Positions 62,173-64,000 of a stretch of 64,000 nucleotides of DNA are shown piece by piece. Below the pieces are notes generated by a model, which saw only the letters and a list, made by a program, of their open reading frames with translations, ran no database searches and was not told where the DNA came from. How positions within the stretch are numbered: position 1 is the first letter of the stretch; each line of letters opens with the position of its first letter. The DNA comes from Cupriavidus laharis. GTDB lineage: Bacteria; Pseudomonadota; Gammaproteobacteria; Burkholderiales; Burkholderiaceae. The position numbers were made by a program, and so were the translations under genes. The stretch is taken from the NCBI RefSeq assembly GCF_914271435.1, contig NZ_CAJZAI010000008.1, positions 214,092 through 278,091 on the forward strand, read 5' to 3'.

Positions 62173-62994
62173 TCATGCGATCAGGTAGTTGGGCCCCATG
62201 GGGGGCATATTGGCGGCGCGCAGCTTCTGGACATTCGCCATGAGTTCGGTGTGTGCGGCGTCCAGCCAGTCGACGCGGTGCCGGACAGGATCGTTCGGTG
62301 ACAGGTCGCGCGCGGGAATCTCGCGCAGGAAGTAGCGCACCATATTTCCGGCGCGGGCCGGGACCGGCATCATCCCCAGCAACTGGTGCCTGGCCAGCAG
62401 CCGCCGGCTTGCTGCATGGCGCAGTCCGGACCACGCGGTACGGCCCAGCGCAATATACAGCGCGTCGGGGCGTATCTGCCGTATCGCGCCGAGGAAGTGG
62501 GTTTCGAATGCAGCGCGCAGCATGGGCGCCGCGAGCAAATCTTCGAGCGTGCCGTCGAAGGCGAGTCCGCGGCGCGTGGTGGCAAACGGCAGAAGGGCCA
62601 GCGGCTGGAACTGGTCGAAGCCTTCATTCCACAGCGCCGCGGCGTGTGGCAATCCCACCAGTTCCGGGACGCGGAAATGGTCGAGCATGCGAATCAGGTT
62701 GGGCCGTATCAGTTGCCCGCCCAGTTCCACGCGGCGCTTGTTCTCGCGCTGGATCACCCGTTCGGGCGTGCGTGCCTGCAGCAACTCCTCCGTTACCGTG
62801 GCGGCGAGCCGTACATGGGCGTGCCCCGGCGTCGTGCTGACCAATACCAGGCGTGCACCTGCGTTGAGATGCTCGTGCGGCACATATGTCATCGTGTAAG
62901 TGCCGTCCTGGCCGACCAGAATGGGTTTGGCAACCAGGCCTGCAGCTCCCGTGCGCCGAATCTGGGCGCAATACTCTTCGATGTAATTCGTCAA
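62173..62994 (-). CDS. hypothetical protein, unrecognised
   Basis: A 273-residue soluble protein without signal or membrane segments. Features: LVLVSTTPGHAHVRLAATVTEELLQ near residue 48, RRVELGGQLIRPNLIRMLDHFRVPELVGLPHAAALW in the middle, and ALYIALGRTAWSGLRHAASRRLL near residue 180. The LVLVSTTPG, LIRPNL and late IALG strands distantly recall the uracil-DNA-glycosylase-like fold (VLV.I.PG, ...LG..A), but catalytic residues are not evident. ATG 62992-62994. Isolated, with its own terminator. I do not assign a function. Confidence 0.7.
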   Translation of the reverse strand: MTNYIEEYCAQIRRTGAAGLVAKPILVGQDGTYTMTYVPHEHLNAGARLVLVSTTPGHAHVRLAATVTEELLQARTPERVIQRENKRRVELGGQLIRPNLIRMLDHFRVPELVGLPHAAALWNEGFDQFQPLALLPFATTRRGLAFDGTLEDLLAAPMLRAAFETHFLGAIRQIRPDALYIALGRTAWSGLRHAASRRLLARHQLLGMMPVPARAGNMVRYFLREIPARDLSPNDPVRHRVDWLDAAHTELMANVQKLRAANMPPMGPNYLIA

Positions 62995-63236
62995 GGTGTC
63001 CCCGCTCCACAGCGATAAAGGTGCTGCCTTCTTCTTTTTTCTTCATGGTAAGACGCGTGGCCGGACACCGACAAAGCATAGAGTGGCGTTTCCGACCCTC
63101 GAAACCATGAGCTTGGTGGGGCAGCGAACAAATACGGTGCCATCCGGTTCTTCGGCGCTCGCGCCGTTTTTGCCGGATGACTTGCCTGCTTGCTACCGTA
63201 CCGCGTGGTGTGGGTCAGGAGGATGACGCGCCGGCT

Positions 63237-63629
63237 TCAGCCAGTGAGCGTGGTGTCGATGACAATATCGGCCGACAATGATTTGTGCACCGGACACTTG
63301 TTGGCCACGCGCAGCAGGTCTTCAAGGATCTTGGGATCCAGGTGTCCGGTGACGCGGACTTCCCGCTTCATCGCATAGCGGCCGTTGGTTTCTTCGTGGC
63401 TAACGGAGGCATGGATGGATTCCACCGCATAGTTCTTGCGCCTGGCATAAAGCTGGAGCGTGAGCACAGTGCAAGCCGCAAGCGCCGAATCCAGCAAGTC
63501 ATGCGGGCTCGGATACTGCGGGTTGCCGCCGGCGGCGTCATCCAGGTCCGCCTGCCAGTTCGCCTGGCCATTGGTCAGGTTACAGATGGTATTGCCCTGG
63601 CTCGGCTGCCATGTCGCTTGGATAGTCAT
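63237..63629 (-). CDS. OsmC/Ohr-family protein
   Basis: A 130-residue protein of the OsmC superfamily. Catalytic-type cysteines Cys53 (DSALAACTVLTLQLYA) and Cys112 (ANKCPVHKSL) are in the right places, and PSPHDLLDSALAAC and GHLDPKILEDLLRVANKCPVHK are family marks. OsmC-like proteins reduce organic hydroperoxides with thiols; this short branch (YhfA-like) may have other roles. ATG 63627-63629. Monocistronic; upstream is the rRNA-like promoter reading the other way. Confidence 0.88.
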   Translation of the reverse strand: MTIQATWQPSQGNTICNLTNGQANWQADLDDAAGGNPQYPSPHDLLDSALAACTVLTLQLYARRKNYAVESIHASVSHEETNGRYAMKREVRVTGHLDPKILEDLLRVANKCPVHKSLSADIVIDTTLTG

Positions 63630-63913
63630 TGAACGTCCTCGTCCAGAAATGGGCCGGAGCGCGGCCCGGAAATATCGATTCTATACAGCCATTTGCAACT
63701 GATTGTTCGGGTGACAGGAAGAGCGCTTTTCGGTTTTCTCGAATTATTTCGCCCAACCCCTTGCCAAGACGGTTGTGGGGCCGTAATATTCGCCCCCTCG
63801 CAACACGAGACGGCGCTGCAAGGCAGGGCTGGCCAGGGTTGCGGGGTGGATTGGGGAGGTTGGCGCAGCGGGAATCGCGGTGCTGACGCAGCAAAAAAAG
63901 ATTGCTGACCCGG

Positions 63914-63942
63914 TTGACGAAACGAAGAAAGCGCTGCATAAT
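63914..63942 (+). promoter_or_regulatory. strong sigma-70 promoter of rRNA-operon type
   Basis: TTGACG at 63914-63919, exactly 17 bases, then CATAAT at 63937-63942. An A-tract (63891-63901, AAAAAAAG) lies just upstream as a possible UP element. The downstream sequence CTCGTTTCTCTGCTGCAGAC resembles the leader start of 16S rRNA operons in Burkholderiaceae. No protein gene begins in the remaining 60 bases. So an rrn operon is likely to follow outside the window. Transcription start expected near 63949. Confidence 0.72.
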
Positions 63943-64000
63943 CTCGTTTCTCTGCTGCAGACAACGCAGCGCGCTGAACGGCAAAGCCGGCAGCGAAGTT

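Overview
The window looks like a chromosomal segment of a high-GC betaproteobacterium of the family Burkholderiaceae, most likely Cupriavidus or a close relative. The reasons are several: Bug/TctC tripartite-carboxylate receptors, an acoXABC acetoin cluster behind a sigma-54 promoter, many LysR regulators next to catabolic genes, class II fumarase, and a strong rRNA-type promoter at the right edge. It is ordinary accessory-metabolism chromosome rather than a phage or plasmid. I see no CRISPR array, no tRNA gene and no complete insertion sequence.

Layout. 1-7.7 kb: a cut AI-2E-type permease, an MFS transporter, a decayed HdeD-like gene, a PQ-loop membrane protein, a 174-bp MITE-like repeat, a LuxR-type regulator bounded by 84-bp inverted repeats, a Phd/RelE-type toxin-antitoxin pair and a lipoprotein. 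7.7-12.5 kb: yjdM, the tctB-tctA transporter pair behind two palindromic operators, and an ECF41 sigma factor with its carboxymuconolactone-decarboxylase partner and a PhnB-like gene. 12.8-19 kb: a catabolic island with a Bug receptor, an AtuA-like pair, an acyl-CoA dehydrogenase, IclR and GntR regulators and a cysteine hydrolase. 19-22 kb: eutBC and a CsgH-like protein. 22-30.6 kb: YbaK-type deacylase, LysR-SDR pairs, a tartrate module (ttuC, a remnant of ttuD, a Bug receptor and a divergent LysR), and psuG with a second copy of the MITE at its stop codon. 30.6-39 kb: fumC, a cysteine-rich copper-storage-like protein, and two cyclic-di-GMP proteins facing away from each other. 39-47 kb: PadR, EamA, Fur, a hairpin-dense gap, LysR/HglS, and fusA2. 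46.6-53.4 kb: response regulator, DedA-rhodanese fusion, a very large patatin-like membrane protein, IclR and an LLM oxidoreductase. 53.4-61 kb: a chemotaxis-receptor remnant and the acetoin system acoR-acoXABC plus a lipoate ligase. 61-64 kb: DUF3047, an unrecognised protein, OsmC, and an rRNA-like promoter reading out of the window.

How the genes work together. The best-defined unit is acetoin breakdown: AcoR should bind dyads near 55,753-55,782 and activate the TGGCAC-N5-TTGCA promoter at 55,890. AcoA, AcoB and AcoC form the E1 and E2 parts of acetoin dehydrogenase, and the adjacent ligase may lipoylate AcoC. The tartrate module and the tctBA pair are carboxylate uptake and oxidation units. 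The ECF41 unit carries its own promoter signature in front of the partner gene.

The most interesting observations are the identical MITE copies with a visible empty site and an insertion exactly at a stop codon, the ECF41 promoter match, the run of five perfect hairpins upstream of fur, and the patatin whose catalytic halves are split by a membrane region. I did not find convincing evidence for a wholly new multi-gene system.
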